Source: Erythrobacter aurantius (GTDB taxonomy: Bacteria > Pseudomonadota > Alphaproteobacteria > Sphingomonadales > Sphingomonadaceae). From it: DNA of 64,000 nt. Of the stretch, positions 18,713 through 28,704 are shown piece after piece. The stretch lies in NCBI RefSeq assembly GCF_023823125.1, contig NZ_CP090949.1, positions 2,814,001 to 2,878,000 on the forward strand. Reading direction: 5' to 3'. Both the position numbers and the translations under genes were made by a program. Under the pieces are notes generated by a model. It did no database searches. It was given only the letters and a program-made list of their open reading frames with translations, and was not told where the DNA came from. The first letter of the stretch is position 1, and each line of letters starts with the position of its first letter.

Positions 18713-18973
18713 ATGAAAACCTTCACTTCCATCCTTGTTGCGGCAGCTCTCATCGCCCCTTCGATGGCAGCTGCGCAGCGCCACACCACCCCCGGCACCG
18801 CTGAGCGCCACGCCCAGAACCTGGCCGCAGCCAAGGGCGAAACCAAAGGTGAACGTGATGCTTCACAGATCGCCCGTGACGATCAGGATGACCGCGAACG
18901 CCGCGTTCCTGCAGCCAAGGCAGGCAAGGTCAACACTGCGGCCCCGGCAGCCCGCGACGGTGCAACCGGCTAA
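18713..18973 (+). CDS. Small secreted protein of unknown function
   Basis: An 86-aa product with a clear signal peptide (MKTFTSILVAAALIAPSMAA, cleavage after AAAQ). A highly polar mature part follows, rich in Ala, Arg, Asp and Lys (GETKGERDASQIARDDQDDR). No family is recognised. It reads against the surrounding translation genes and is followed by a strong 12-bp terminator hairpin, which supports its being a real, independently transcribed gene. An alternative ATG lies four codons upstream at 18701. Confidence 0.65.
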   Translation: MKTFTSILVAAALIAPSMAAAQRHTTPGTAERHAQNLAAAKGETKGERDASQIARDDQDDRERRVPAAKAGKVNTAAPAARDGATG

Positions 18974-19005
18974 TCTGACGCAAATTGTCGGAAACCAAAT
19001 GGAGC

Positions 19006-19040
19006 GGCAGGCGATGGGCAGACCATCGCCTGCCCTTTTC
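19006..19040 (+). terminator. Rho-independent terminator of the small secreted-protein gene
   Basis: GGCAGGCGATGG (19006-19017), a GCAGA loop, and CCATCGCCTGCC (19023-19034) form a perfect 12-bp stem followed by CTTTTC. It terminates the plus-strand gene ending at 18973. It may also act on the minus-strand thioesterase gene, which begins its stop just beyond it. Confidence 0.85.
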
Positions 19041-19058
19041 ATTTCGGCCTTGCCGGCT

Positions 19059-19502
19059 TCAGCCCATTCCGGTTTCGGTAGGCGACGGGCGCGGAGTGGG
19101 GATCGCGGTTGAGGTTGAGCGGGCGTAAACCGTGCCATCCTCTGCCAGCAATTCGCCTTCGAGGAATACGACCCGGCGACCGGCCTTCACCACCCGGCCC
19201 TTGCCGATCACGGTCGCCCCTTCTGGGATCAGGCGGATCAGCGTCATCGAGATTTCGAGATTGAGCGGTGCCATCTCGCCCCCGGTGGCGGCGACAAAGG
19301 CATAGCCCATCACATCGTCGAGATAACCCGCGATCAGGCCACCTTGCACCCCGCCCCGCCAGGTGCACATCTCGCGCTTGACGGTGAAACGCATGGTCGC
19401 GGTTTGCGTGGCTTCATCAAACGAGACGAATTGCGAACCGAGTAGCGCCGTGTGGGGCGAACCGCTCGCGTCATCGGGGAAATATGCAGCCATGTCAGCC
19501 AT
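19059..19502 (-). CDS. PaaI-family hotdog thioesterase
   Basis: A 147-aa protein with hotdog-fold features of the PaaI/YbaW type: PHTALLGSQFVSFDEATQTA, MRFTVKREMCTWRGGVQGGL and GYLDDVMGYAFVAATGG. These enzymes hydrolyse acyl-CoA thioesters; the substrate is not predictable. An ATG three codons further inside (19493) is also possible. It lies in line after infB, and could be carried on the end of the nusA-infB transcript. Confidence 0.85.
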   Translation of the reverse strand: MADMAAYFPDDASGSPHTALLGSQFVSFDEATQTATMRFTVKREMCTWRGGVQGGLIAGYLDDVMGYAFVAATGGEMAPLNLEISMTLIRLIPEGATVIGKGRVVKAGRRVVFLEGELLAEDGTVYARSTSTAIPTPRPSPTETGMG

Positions 19503-19520
19503 GATCACCAGTCAGTTTGG

Positions 19521-19560
19521 GGACCCGAAGGGCGGGAATCGAACCCGCCAGACCTCGACC
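19521..19560 (-). other. tRNA-like T-arm hairpin downstream of infB
   Basis: On the minus strand GGCGGG-TTCGATT-CCCGCC is a perfect T-arm-like stem and loop (19531-19549), followed by CTTCGGGTCCCCA, which looks like an acceptor 3' strand. I cannot find a matching 5' acceptor strand, D arm or anticodon arm in the 60 bases before it. It is therefore not a functional tRNA as seen. It may be a tRNA remnant or a stabilising 3' hairpin of the infB mRNA. Confidence 0.35.
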
Positions 19561-19600
19561 TGTCGATCAAAGCCCCCGCCGACCGGGACTGGGCCAGAAT

Positions 19601-22147
19601 TCAACCTACCTCCAGCGTCCGCTCACGCAGTTCGACTTCGAAGATTTCGAGGTTGTCGCCTGCCTTGATGTCGTTGGTGTCTTCCAGAACCACACCGCAT
19701 TCCAGGCCCGCGCGGACTTCGTCCACGTCGTCCTTGAACCGCCGCAGCGAAGCGATGGTGGTGGCCGACACGATGACATCGTCGCGGGTGAGACGCGCGT
19801 GGAGCCCCTTGCGGATGACCCCGTCGAGCACCAGCAGACCGGCTGCCTTGTCCTTCTTGCCAGCGGGGAAAACCTGCTTGACTTCGGCACGGCCAACAAC
19901 CGTCTCGATCCGTTCGGGGCCAAGCTCGCCCGCCATCTCCTTCGCCACCTCTTCGGTGAGGTGATAGATGACATCGTAATACATCATCCGAACGTTATCG
20001 CGCTTCACCAGATCGCGCGCCTTGGCATTGGGACGCACGTTGAAGCCGATGATCGGTGCGTTCGATGCCGCGGCAAGGTTCACGTCGGTTTCGGTAATCG
20101 CGCCGACACCGGCATTCAGCACGCGCACCTTGATCTCGTCAGTCGAGATGTTGTGCAGCGCATTGACGATGGCTTCGACCGAACCTTGGACGTCGGCCTT
20201 CACCACCACCGGCCATTCGATCACGTTCGACTTCAGATTGCTGAACATCGTGTCAAAGCTGGTGGGTGCAAGCGCAGTGCGCTTCTCGGTCGCCTTCTGC
20301 TGGCGGAACGAGGCGACTTCGCGGGCGCGCTGTTCGTTTTCGACCACGGTCAGCTGATCCCCGGCTGACGGCACGCCACCAAGGCCCAGAACCTCGACCG
20401 GCATCGACGGCCCGGCTTCCTTGATCTGCTTGCCGCTGTCATCGACGATGGCGCGGACACGGCCCGACTGGGTGCCGACCACAAAGGTATCGCCACGCTT
20501 CAGCGTGCCGCGCGTGACCAGCACCGTCGCGACCGGGCCACGGCCCTTGTCAAGCTGCGCTTCGATCACGGTTGCTTCGGCATCGCGGTCAGGGCGCGCC
20601 TTGAGTTCGAGCAGTTCGGCCTGGAGCGAGATCGCTTCGAGCAGCTTGTCGAGGCCCTGGCCGGTCTTGGCCGAAATCTCGACATCCTGCACATCGCCCG
20701 ACATCTGTTCCACAATCACTTCGTGTTCGAGCAGACGGTTGCGCACATTGGCCGGATCGGCCTCCGGCTTGTCCATCTTGTTGATCGCCACGATCATCGG
20801 GACGCCAGCGGCCTTGGTGTGATTGATGGCCTCGATCGTCTGCGGCATGATGCCGTCGTCAGCAGCCACCACCAGCACCACGATATCGGTCACGTTTGCA
20901 CCGCGCGCGCGCATTTCGGTGAATGCAGCGTGGCCCGGCGTGTCGAGGAAGGTGATCTTCTGCTTGTCCTTCGTTGTGACCTGATAGCTGCCGATGTGCT
21001 GGGTGATGCCGCCGGCTTCGCCCTTGGTCACATTGGTGCCGCGCAATGCGTCGAGCAGCGAGGTCTTGCCGTGATCGACATGGCCCATGATCGTGACGAC
21101 CGGCGGGCGCGGACGCAGCGTTTCTTCGGGATCGACATCCTCTTCGGTCTGGATGTCGACATCGCTTTCGGAAACCTTGGTGATGTTGTGGCCGAATTGT
21201 TCGACCAGCAGTTCCGCCGTGTCCTGATCGATCGTCTGGTTGACGGTGACCATCATGTCGAGGTTGAACAGTTCCTTCACCAGATCGGCGCCCTTTTCGC
21301 CCATCCGCTTGGCCAGTTCGCCCACGGTGATTGCTTCGGGCACGACCACGTCGCGCACCTGCTTTTCGCGCGGCTTGGACGAACCACCGCCCTGCATCCG
21401 CCGTTCTTTCTCGCGCGCACGCTTCAGTGCGGCGAGGCTGCGCGCACGGCGGCCTTCATCCTCGTTCAGCGCCTTGGTGACGGTCAGCTTGCCCGAACGG
21501 CGCTTGTCCTTGCCGCCGCCGGTTTCTTCCTTGGGCGCGCGCTTGTCGTCCTTCTTCTTCTTTTCCGGACGCTTGGGTTCAGGCCGGGCAACCGGGGTGA
21601 ACTTGCGCGGAGCGGGCGCAGGGCCGTCGCCGCTGGAGCTGTCCGCTTCTTCGGTCTCAGGCTCTTCCGCCGGAGCTTCGGCTGCGGCCTTGGCTTCTTC
21701 TGCCGCGCGCTTTTCAGCTTCTTCGCGGGCTTTGCGATTGTCCTCTTCGCGGCGCTTGGCCTCCTCGGCCTCCTTGCGGGCGCGTTCTTCGTCACGCTTG
21801 CGCGCTTCCTCGGCGAGCCGCAGGCGCTCTTCCTCAGCCTCGCGCTGAAGCCGCGCGACGCGTTCTTGAGGGGTTTCGCCAGCCGGAGCCCGCGCGGGCG
21901 CCTTGGCCGCGGCGGGTTTCTTGGCAACGGGAGCCGGTGCCGGTTCGGGCGCAGGGGCCGGGGTGGGTGCAGGCGCAGCCTCGGGTGCAGGCGTTTCGCC
22001 TGGTTTTACGAGCTTGCGGCGCCGCTTCACCTCGACCGCAACCTTGTTGGTGCGGCCATGGCTGAAGGTCTGCTTGACCTCACCAGCATCGACCGCCCTC
22101 TTCAGGCCCAGCGGTTTACGGGTGCGCTTTTCTGTGTCGTCGCTCAT
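19601..22147 (-). CDS. infB: Translation initiation factor IF-2
   Basis: An 848-aa protein. It has a small N-terminal domain ([20 protein letters not shown]) and a long Ala/Pro/Lys/Glu low-complexity and coiled region (about residues 60-260). The IF2_N domain ([20 protein letters not shown]) and the GTPase domain follow, the latter with [23 protein letters not shown] and NKMDKPEA. Domains II-IV end in the fMet-tRNA-binding barrel. The ATG at 22147 is preferred to a TTG seven codons upstream. It is the last gene of rimP-nusA-rnpM-infB. Confidence 0.98.
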   Translation of the reverse strand: MSDDTEKRTRKPLGLKRAVDAGEVKQTFSHGRTNKVAVEVKRRRKLVKPGETPAPEAAPAPTPAPAPEPAPAPVAKKPAAAKAPARAPAGETPQERVARLQREAEEERLRLAEEARKRDEERARKEAEEAKRREEDNRKAREEAEKRAAEEAKAAAEAPAEEPETEEADSSSGDGPAPAPRKFTPVARPEPKRPEKKKKDDKRAPKEETGGGKDKRRSGKLTVTKALNEDEGRRARSLAALKRAREKERRMQGGGSSKPREKQVRDVVVPEAITVGELAKRMGEKGADLVKELFNLDMMVTVNQTIDQDTAELLVEQFGHNITKVSESDVDIQTEEDVDPEETLRPRPPVVTIMGHVDHGKTSLLDALRGTNVTKGEAGGITQHIGSYQVTTKDKQKITFLDTPGHAAFTEMRARGANVTDIVVLVVAADDGIMPQTIEAINHTKAAGVPMIVAINKMDKPEADPANVRNRLLEHEVIVEQMSGDVQDVEISAKTGQGLDKLLEAISLQAELLELKARPDRDAEATVIEAQLDKGRGPVATVLVTRGTLKRGDTFVVGTQSGRVRAIVDDSGKQIKEAGPSMPVEVLGLGGVPSAGDQLTVVENEQRAREVASFRQQKATEKRTALAPTSFDTMFSNLKSNVIEWPVVVKADVQGSVEAIVNALHNISTDEIKVRVLNAGVGAITETDVNLAAASNAPIIGFNVRPNAKARDLVKRDNVRMMYYDVIYHLTEEVAKEMAGELGPERIETVVGRAEVKQVFPAGKKDKAAGLLVLDGVIRKGLHARLTRDDVIVSATTIASLRRFKDDVDEVRAGLECGVVLEDTNDIKAGDNLEIFEVELRERTLEVG

Positions 22148-22229
22148 GCTTGCTCGTTTGTCCTTCAAAATCTTCTATCGTCACACGCAGGAAGCCCTGC
22201 GCATATGCTGGTTGGTCAGTGGCCGCCGG

Positions 22230-22958
22230 TCATGGGGGATCGCTCCCCACGAAACGCGACACGCGCGTGGCCGCCTGCCCTACCCGGATCGAAGCGCGCG
22301 ACGCGTCATCGCGCCCGTCCTTCACACCCGAAACGCCCAGATGGACGACATTTTCGCGGCCCAATGCCACAGACAGCGCATCGCGGTCCAGAGGCAAGAC
22401 GGTTCCGCGCAATCCCGATCCTTCGGCGTCCAGCCCGACCCGCCATGCTTGGTCAAGCTTCTTGCGCCCATCTTCGCTGCTGTCGCTTGCGTGGAGCAGC
22501 AGCGTGATCCTGCCCGAGCGGGCCTGTTCGGCGATGCGGGACGAACCCAGCACGATGTTGCCACCGCGCAGTTCCAGCCCCAGCCGATCGAGCAGATTGC
22601 GAGTCAGCGCCATTTCGATCGCTTGCGGCAAATCGTCGCTGTAGGAAAGCGAACCGCCTGCTCCGTCACCCTTGGCCGGCCCGCCCTTGAATGCGCGCAT
22701 CAACGCCCGCTTGAAATGGCCATCGGCTATCGCGGTTTCAAGCGCGGCGCGATCAGGCATGATCCAAGCGCCCCGGCCCGGTGCCTTGCCAGCCGGATCG
22801 GGCAGCACTTCGCCCGCGGGCGAAATGGCCAGCCGGATCATCTGATCGCGCGGGCCAACCTCGCCCGAAAGCAGGCAGCGACGCTCGCTCCCCGAAACGG
22901 GGGAGTCCGCGTCTTCAGCGATGTCTGAACCTACGCGCTCATTGGGTGGAGTCCGCAT
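22230..22958 (-). CDS. rnpM: RNA-binding YlxR/DUF448 plus L7Ae-like fusion protein
   Basis: A 242-aa protein. The N-terminal YlxR/DUF448 domain (RRCLLSGEVGPRDQMIRLAI, then GKAPGRGAWIMPDRAALETA) is joined to a C-terminal L7Ae-like domain (LGLELRGGNIVLGSSRIAEQ, then ITLLLHASDSSEDG). YlxR/RnpM in Firmicutes binds RNase P RNA and modulates its activity; the fused form between nusA and infB is normal in alphaproteobacteria. Its ATG lies 20 bases inside the end of nusA, so translation is coupled. The gene symbol is by family analogy. Confidence 0.85.
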   Translation of the reverse strand: MRTPPNERVGSDIAEDADSPVSGSERRCLLSGEVGPRDQMIRLAISPAGEVLPDPAGKAPGRGAWIMPDRAALETAIADGHFKRALMRAFKGGPAKGDGAGGSLSYSDDLPQAIEMALTRNLLDRLGLELRGGNIVLGSSRIAEQARSGRITLLLHASDSSEDGRKKLDQAWRVGLDAEGSGLRGTVLPLDRDALSVALGRENVVHLGVSGVKDGRDDASRASIRVGQAATRVSRFVGSDPP

Positions 22959-24597
22959 CGGCGGCCTCCTGACTTTCCGGCGAACCGGAAGTTTCCTGAG
23001 CGGGCTCTTCGTCTTCGAACCAGTGTGCGCGGGCAGCCATGATGATCTCGTTGCCCTGCTCTTCACTGAGGCCGTATTCGCCCAGCACGCCGCCCTTGTC
23101 GCCTTCACGCTGCGAACGACGCTGCGGCGGACCGTCGGCATTGCCACGGCGACGCGGTGCTTCGCGCTTCTTGGCGATCAGTTCGTCGGTGGCCAAATCG
23201 GCCAGATCGTCGAGCGTCTTGATCCCCGCCTTGCCGAGTGTGACCAGCATCGCTTCGGTCAGGTGCGGCATTTCGGCCAGCGCGTCTTCGACGCCCAGTT
23301 CGCGACGAACCTGGCGGTGCGCTTCTTCCTGACGCTCGATCGCCTCGATCGCGCGGCTTTGAAGTTCTTCGGCGAGCTCTTCGTCAAAGCCTTCGATCGC
23401 GGCCAGTTCGGACATTTCGACATAGGCGACTTCTTCGAGCATCGCGAAGCCTTCGGCTACAAGCAGCTGCGACAGGGTTTCGTCGACGTCGAGCTCTTCC
23501 TCGAACATCTTGGAGCGTTCGGCGAATTCCTTCGAACGCTTCTCCGAAGCTTCTTCCTCGGTCATGATGTCGATCTGGTGGCCGGTCAGCTGGCTGGCCA
23601 GACGCACGTTCTGGCCGCGACGCCCGATGGCGAGCGAAAGCTGATCGTCAGGCACGACGACTTCGATGCGGCCGTCTTCCTCGTCCAGCACCACGCGCGC
23701 GACGGTTGCCGGCTGCAACGCGTTGACGACGAAGGTGGCGGTGTCTTCCGACCACGGAATGATGTCGATCTTTTCGCCCTGCAGTTCCTGCACGACAGCC
23801 TGCACGCGGCTGCCCTTCATGCCGACGCATGCGCCGACCGGGTCAATGCTCGAATCCCGGCTGATCACGCCGATCTTGGCGCGGCTGCCCGGATCGCGGG
23901 CGGCGGCCTTGATCTCGATGATGCCGTCGTAGATCTCGGGCACTTCCTGCGCGAACAGCTTCTTCATGAAGTCAGGATGCGCACGGGACAGGAAGATCTG
24001 CGGCCCACGGTTGTTGCGTTCGACCTTGGTGATCAGCGCGCGCACGCGCTCGCCGACACGGGCGGCTTCGCGCGGGATCTGCTGGTCGCGACGGATAACA
24101 CCTTCGGCACGGCCAAGGTTCACGATCACATGGCCGAATTCGACCGACTTGATCACGCCGGTGATGATTTCGCCCGCGCGATCCTTGAATTCTTCGTACT
24201 GACGCTCGCGCTCGGCATCGCGGACCTTCTGGAAGATCACCTGCTTGGCCGACTGTGCGTCGATACGGCCCAGATCGACCGGCGGCAGCGGATCGACGAT
24301 GAAATCGCCGACGGCAGCGCCCGGCTGAAGCTTCTCGGCCTGCTTGAGATCGACCTGCTTGAAGTAGTCGTCCACTTCCTCGACCACCTCGACCACACGC
24401 CACAGCGTCAGATCACCGGTCTGCGGGTCCAGCTTGGCGCGGATATCGTTTTCGGCACCATAGCGGTTGCGCGCCGATTTCTGGATCGCTTCTTCCATCG
24501 CTTCGATGACGATCGACTTGTCGATCATCTTTTCCGATGCAACGGCGTTCGCAATCGCGAGCAGTTCAGCCTTGTTGGCGGAAATGGCACTGGCCAT
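22939..24597 (-). CDS. nusA: Transcription termination/antitermination factor NusA
   Basis: A 552-aa protein with an N-terminal RNA-polymerase-binding domain (MIDKSIVIEAMEEAIQKSAR), an S1 domain, two KH domains (DPVGACVGMKGSRVQAVVQE; LSLAIGRRGQNVRLASQLTG) and an acidic C-terminus with helix-hairpin-helix repeats (LVAEGFAMLEEVAYV; GIKTLDDLADL). It controls pausing, termination and antitermination. Its start codon overlaps the rimP stop in a TGATG. It is core to the minus-strand operon. Confidence 0.98.
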   Translation of the reverse strand: MASAISANKAELLAIANAVASEKMIDKSIVIEAMEEAIQKSARNRYGAENDIRAKLDPQTGDLTLWRVVEVVEEVDDYFKQVDLKQAEKLQPGAAVGDFIVDPLPPVDLGRIDAQSAKQVIFQKVRDAERERQYEEFKDRAGEIITGVIKSVEFGHVIVNLGRAEGVIRRDQQIPREAARVGERVRALITKVERNNRGPQIFLSRAHPDFMKKLFAQEVPEIYDGIIEIKAAARDPGSRAKIGVISRDSSIDPVGACVGMKGSRVQAVVQELQGEKIDIIPWSEDTATFVVNALQPATVARVVLDEEDGRIEVVVPDDQLSLAIGRRGQNVRLASQLTGHQIDIMTEEEASEKRSKEFAERSKMFEEELDVDETLSQLLVAEGFAMLEEVAYVEMSELAAIEGFDEELAEELQSRAIEAIERQEEAHRQVRRELGVEDALAEMPHLTEAMLVTLGKAGIKTLDDLADLATDELIAKKREAPRRRGNADGPPQRRSQREGDKGGVLGEYGLSEEQGNEIIMAARAHWFEDEEPAQETSGSPESQEAADADSTQ

Positions 24598-25163
24598 CAG
24601 TCGTCTGCCTTTTCTTCTGTTTCTTCGACAATATCCTCGGCACCAGTGGTGTCGATGGGTCTGGTAGCAGCGATCAACGCGTCCGTCAGGACGAGCTTGG
24701 CGCTGTGAATTTCATCGCGGGGAAGCGTGACTTCACCCGCCTTGGCATCGGTGATCGTCACCATGCCGCCTGTGATCCCGCCCAGTTCGCCCTTGTAAGT
24801 GCGCTGGCCGTCAAATCCCTTGCGCATCACGATGCGCGCCTCGTGTCCGGCCCAGTTGGCGAAATCCTTTTCGCGGGTGAGCGGACGGTCAATGCCGGGC
24901 GACGACACTTCGAGGTGATAGGCCCCTTCGACCAGGACCTCGCCCGCTTCCTCGCGCGCATCGATCATTTCCGAAACACGGCGCGACAAGGCGGCGCATT
25001 GCTCGATGATCAATTGCCCGGTTGCCGGGTCTTCAGCCATGATCTGAAGCGCCTCGCCGCCGTCGCCGGCTTCGGATTGCATCATCTGCACGCGCACGAG
25101 CTCGAACCCCAGGGCATTTGCCTCCGGTTCGATGAGCTCGATCAGGCGCGCGATATCGGTCAT
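24597..25163 (-). CDS. rimP: Ribosome maturation factor RimP
   Basis: A 188-aa protein with the RimP pattern: IELIEPEANALGFELVRVQM, CAALSRRVSEMIDAREEAGE and YHLEVSSPGIDRPLTREKDF, plus an SH3-like C-terminal domain with an acidic tail. It acts in 30S subunit maturation. The ATG at 25163 has an AAGGA site and gives the usual N-terminus; a longer frame begins at 25193. It is the first gene of rimP-nusA-rnpM-infB, so the operon promoter lies in the 175 bases up to the PilZ gene. Confidence 0.96.
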   Translation of the reverse strand: MTDIARLIELIEPEANALGFELVRVQMMQSEAGDGGEALQIMAEDPATGQLIIEQCAALSRRVSEMIDAREEAGEVLVEGAYHLEVSSPGIDRPLTREKDFANWAGHEARIVMRKGFDGQRTYKGELGGITGGMVTITDAKAGEVTLPRDEIHSAKLVLTDALIAATRPIDTTGAEDIVEETEEKADD

Positions 25164-25338
25164 GCAATCCTTTATAGCAGCTTTGAGTGACAAGGTTTAT
25201 GACAATGGCCTTTGGTGCCGGCCCCCAGTGGCGCCAGCCCCTTCAAAGTCACGACGATGTCGGGATGTCAGCGCAGATAGGCGCAGCGCACGGGTTTGGC
25301 AAGCCTTCTGCGCAGCCGACGCAAAGATAGAGGGGCGG

Positions 25339-25752
25339 CTAGATCTTGCCTTCGACCCAGGCTTCAGCTTGGCGGCGCAGACGCGCCTCCAAATATCTTT
25401 CCAGACCCTCGGCGTATTGCCGCATGGCCAGGACTTCCGCATCGCTCAGAGGATCTTCGAATTCGAAACCGTTCGAACCGCCATTCGGGCCGATGTCGCA
25501 GCGCGTCACAAAACCGAAACTGTCGATGCCATCAACCTGCAGGATCGCTCTTGCACCAGCAGCCAGAGGTTGCTTGAGGCCGATGTGAGCGCCTGTACGC
25601 GACAAGTTGACGAGGATGCAGCGCGAAGCTCCGTCAAGGGTCAACAGTCGCGCAGGGATCGACAAACGCAAACGAGGCGCATGGCGACGACCCACGATCT
25701 GTTCGGGGTCATTGTCGATTAAAGTCGGCCCAGGGACACGGTCAAACTGCAT
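25339..25752 (-). CDS. PilZ domain protein (first of a tandem pair)
   Basis: A 137-aa protein built of one PilZ domain: RRHAPRLRLSIPARLL carries the RxxxR c-di-GMP motif and VNLSRTGAHIGL the (D/N)xSxxG motif. A short C-terminal helix follows (YLEARLRRQAEAWVEG). It should bind c-di-GMP and act as a stand-alone effector; its target is unknown. The ATG at 25752 is chosen over a GTG nine codons upstream. A paralogue lies directly upstream in the same direction. Confidence 0.88.
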   Translation of the reverse strand: MQFDRVPGPTLIDNDPEQIVGRRHAPRLRLSIPARLLTLDGASRCILVNLSRTGAHIGLKQPLAAGARAILQVDGIDSFGFVTRCDIGPNGGSNGFEFEDPLSDAEVLAMRQYAEGLERYLEARLRRQAEAWVEGKI

Positions 25753-25821
25753 GATCGTGCCAACTTGAACCGGAGGCACGAAAAATGGGTTCAGGCCCGG
25801 ATAGGGATTAACACCGTAGTT

Positions 25822-26193
25822 TTAGCGGAGGCCCTTGCCTGACGTCCAGGCCATCACCGCTTCGATCATTTCTTCCTGTTCGCGTTCGGCCTGCCCTTCC
25901 TGATACTGGCGGATCCCGAAAACGAAATGATCGTCCACCGGTATGTCGAAAGACAGCGCGTTCATGCCCGTTTGCTTGCGGGTGACGACCATGAAATGAT
26001 CGATCGGGCCGCAACGCAGATAGCCCTCCGCCCCCAACTTCAAAGGTTCGGGCAGCGCGATCAGCACACCGGTGCGCGACAGGTTCACGAGAATGCAGTT
26101 CTGGTTGCCGGTCACGGCCAAAAGCGTTCCGGGCAGGGACAAGGGCAGGCGCGGAGCGGCGCGTTCTGCTGTCTCGAGTCGTTGCTGTTCCAT
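25822..26193 (-). CDS. PilZ domain protein (second of a tandem pair)
   Basis: A 123-aa single-domain PilZ protein. RAAPRLPLSLPGTLL keeps the RxxxR pattern and VNLSRTGVLIALPEPL the (D/N)xSxxG motif. The C-terminal helix (YQEGQAEREQEEMIEAVMAW) parallels that of its neighbour. The two are clearly paralogous and probably arose by tandem duplication. The ATG at 26193 is used; the frame extends upstream to a TTG with no support. It lies between the first PilZ gene and pspF. Confidence 0.87.
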   Translation of the reverse strand: MEQQRLETAERAAPRLPLSLPGTLLAVTGNQNCILVNLSRTGVLIALPEPLKLGAEGYLRCGPIDHFMVVTRKQTGMNALSFDIPVDDHFVFGIRQYQEGQAEREQEEMIEAVMAWTSGKGLR

Positions 26194-26318
26194 CGAACCA
26201 CCTGAGCTTCTGGCGACATATTGGCCGAAGGTGGTAAAGGAATGGTAAGCTCGGGGGCAAAATTGCCGTGTTTCCAATACGCTATTGGCTCACGCCCGAT
26301 CAGCCTTGCGAGCTGTAA

Positions 26319-27374
<1,056 letters not shown>

Positions 27375-27490
27375 CCCCGAACTCCTTTCCAGCCAAGATA
27401 TAGTGAAAAATCCCAAGGGTTGGCAATAGCCGCCAAGTCGTTCATCGGATTGTCACGCATTTTGGCCGGATTTCCGCGGTTTTTCGGTTT

Positions 27491-27506
27491 TGGCACGGCG
27501 GTTGCA
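27491..27506 (+). promoter_or_regulatory. Sigma-54 promoter of the psp operon
   Basis: TGGCAC (27491-27496), five bases, then TTGCA (27502-27506) is an exact match to the sigma-54 -24/-12 consensus. It lies 48 bases upstream of the first ATG of the operon and 117 bases from the divergent pspF start, leaving room for PspF-binding enhancer sites in 27375-27490. Transcription should start near 27517-27519. Confidence 0.92.
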
Positions 27507-27553
27507 AAGTTTGGAGCAACAGTTTCAGTCACACTCTTTCGGAGGCCAAGACC

Positions 27554-27721
27554 ATGTACAACCGCGCTTTCTTCAACACCAAGCTGGGCCAGGCTTCGCT
27601 TGCCAGCGTGTTCGCGATGACCGCGATGATCGCGCTCACCACCCAGATGACGCTGACTTCGCAGGATGCGCAGATCGCGCAGCCGCAAGGCGACAGCATC
27701 ATGCTGGTTGAGCTGGCTTGA
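27554..27721 (+). CDS. 55-aa membrane peptide opening the psp operon
   Basis: An ATG with a GGAGG site eight bases upstream begins a 55-aa product with one hydrophobic segment (residues about 15-33, SLASVFAMTAMIALTTQM) and a polar C-terminal tail (TSQDAQIAQPQGDSIMLVEL). No family is recognised. It is the first reading frame after the sigma-54 promoter, so it should be induced together with pspA. Its stop at 27719-27721 falls at the start of a coding-like stretch that leads into pspA. Confidence 0.75.
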   Translation: MYNRAFFNTKLGQASLASVFAMTAMIALTTQMTLTSQDAQIAQPQGDSIMLVELA

Positions 27722-28014
27722 GACTTGCCTTGAGCAAGCGAGACGACATCCCCTTCGGGCCGGAGCGCACCACTCCCCCCGCGAATGCCGCCAAGGCGAG
27801 CGACGCGCTTTCCCCGACGCGCGACGGCTCTGGCGGCAGCGCTCCGGCCCAATCCTCTGCCAAAGCCGTCGCCAAGGGCGCGCTGTCGCGGCTCGATGCC
27901 GAAATCGAAGCCTTGCGCCGCAGCCCCACTCCGACGCAGAATTACGGCCGAGGCGACAAGGGTGAAGACTCGCAGCGCCAAAGCACCAACCCGTTCCTAG
28001 ATGGAGTAGCCTTT
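27722..28014 (+). other. Coding-like leader in frame with pspA
   Basis: This 293-base interval has no stop codon in the pspA frame and shows the GC-rich third-position pattern of real genes. The virtual product is Ala/Ser/Pro-rich and contains RLDAEIEALRRSP, which echoes the EIEALRD tail of the downstream paralogues. A possible TTG start lies at 27730 without a clear ribosome-binding site. It may encode an N-terminal extension of PspA or be a decayed or fused paralogue. It could also be an untranslated leader. Confidence 0.45.
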
Positions 28015-28698
28015 ATGGGCATTTTCAGCCGCACCCGTGACATCATTGCCGCGAACTTCAACGATCTGCTGGATAATGCGGACGACCCTTCGAAGATGAT
28101 CCGCATGATCATCCTCGAAATGGAGGAGACGCTGGTTGAAGTCCGGGCAAGCGCGGCACGCACGATTGCCGACCAGAAGGAAATGCGCCGCCATGTCATG
28201 AAGCTCGACAAGCTTCAGGCCGACTGGGCCGACAAGGCGCAGCTCGCGCTGTCGAAAGACCGCGAAGACCTGGCCCGCGCCGCTCTGGTCGAAAAGAAGA
28301 AGGCCGGCGACATGGGCGATCAGCTCAAGCAGGAAATCGCCGTGCTCGACGACGCGTTGCGCGCCTATGAGGATGACATCGCGAAATTGCAGCACCGCCT
28401 GCGCGAAGCCCGCAGCCGCCAGACGCAGATCGCCGCCCGCCTCGAAAGCGCGGAAAACCGCGTCAAGCTGCGCACGCTGATGAGCACCGAACGCACTGAC
28501 GAGGCGCTCGCCCGTTTCGACCAGCTCGAACGCCGCGTCGATTACGCCGAAGGCCGCGCCGACGCGATTTCGATCGGTGAAAAGGGCACACCTTCGCTCG
28601 CCGACGAAATCGCCGCGCTCGAAGGGCAGGACGCGATCGACGATGAACTTGCAGCAATGAAGAAAGCGCTCGGCAAGCCCGACGCGAAAGAGGGGTAA
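28015..28698 (+). CDS. pspA: Phage shock protein A
   Basis: A 227-aa ESCRT-III-like coiled-coil protein. It has the amphipathic N-terminus (MGIFSRTRDIIAANFNDLLD), EDPSKMIR-type (here DDPSKMIRMIILEMEETLVE), and long helices up to residue about 180. A short C-terminal segment follows (PSLADEIAALEGQDAIDDEL). It binds stressed membranes and inhibits PspF in known systems. The ATG at 28015 has a GGAG site eight bases upstream and gives the normal family length, but the frame stays open for about 99 codons further upstream. Confidence 0.96.
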   Translation: MGIFSRTRDIIAANFNDLLDNADDPSKMIRMIILEMEETLVEVRASAARTIADQKEMRRHVMKLDKLQADWADKAQLALSKDREDLARAALVEKKKAGDMGDQLKQEIAVLDDALRAYEDDIAKLQHRLREARSRQTQIAARLESAENRVKLRTLMSTERTDEALARFDQLERRVDYAEGRADAISIGEKGTPSLADEIAALEGQDAIDDELAAMKKALGKPDAKEG

Positions 28699-28704
28699 GA
28701 CGCC

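Noticed and set aside
19517..20368. Open frame beginning GTRRAGIEPARP antisense to infB
   Set aside because: This peptide type is the well-known spurious translation across a tRNA-like T arm. It supports the tRNA-like hairpin, not a protein.
20723..22507. Long open frame antisense to infB and rnpM (about 594 codons)
   Set aside because: It spans two real genes on the other strand and has a low-complexity product, so it is a shadow.
22921..24708. Long open frame antisense to nusA (about 595 codons)
   Set aside because: Shadow of nusA; no start signal and no domain.
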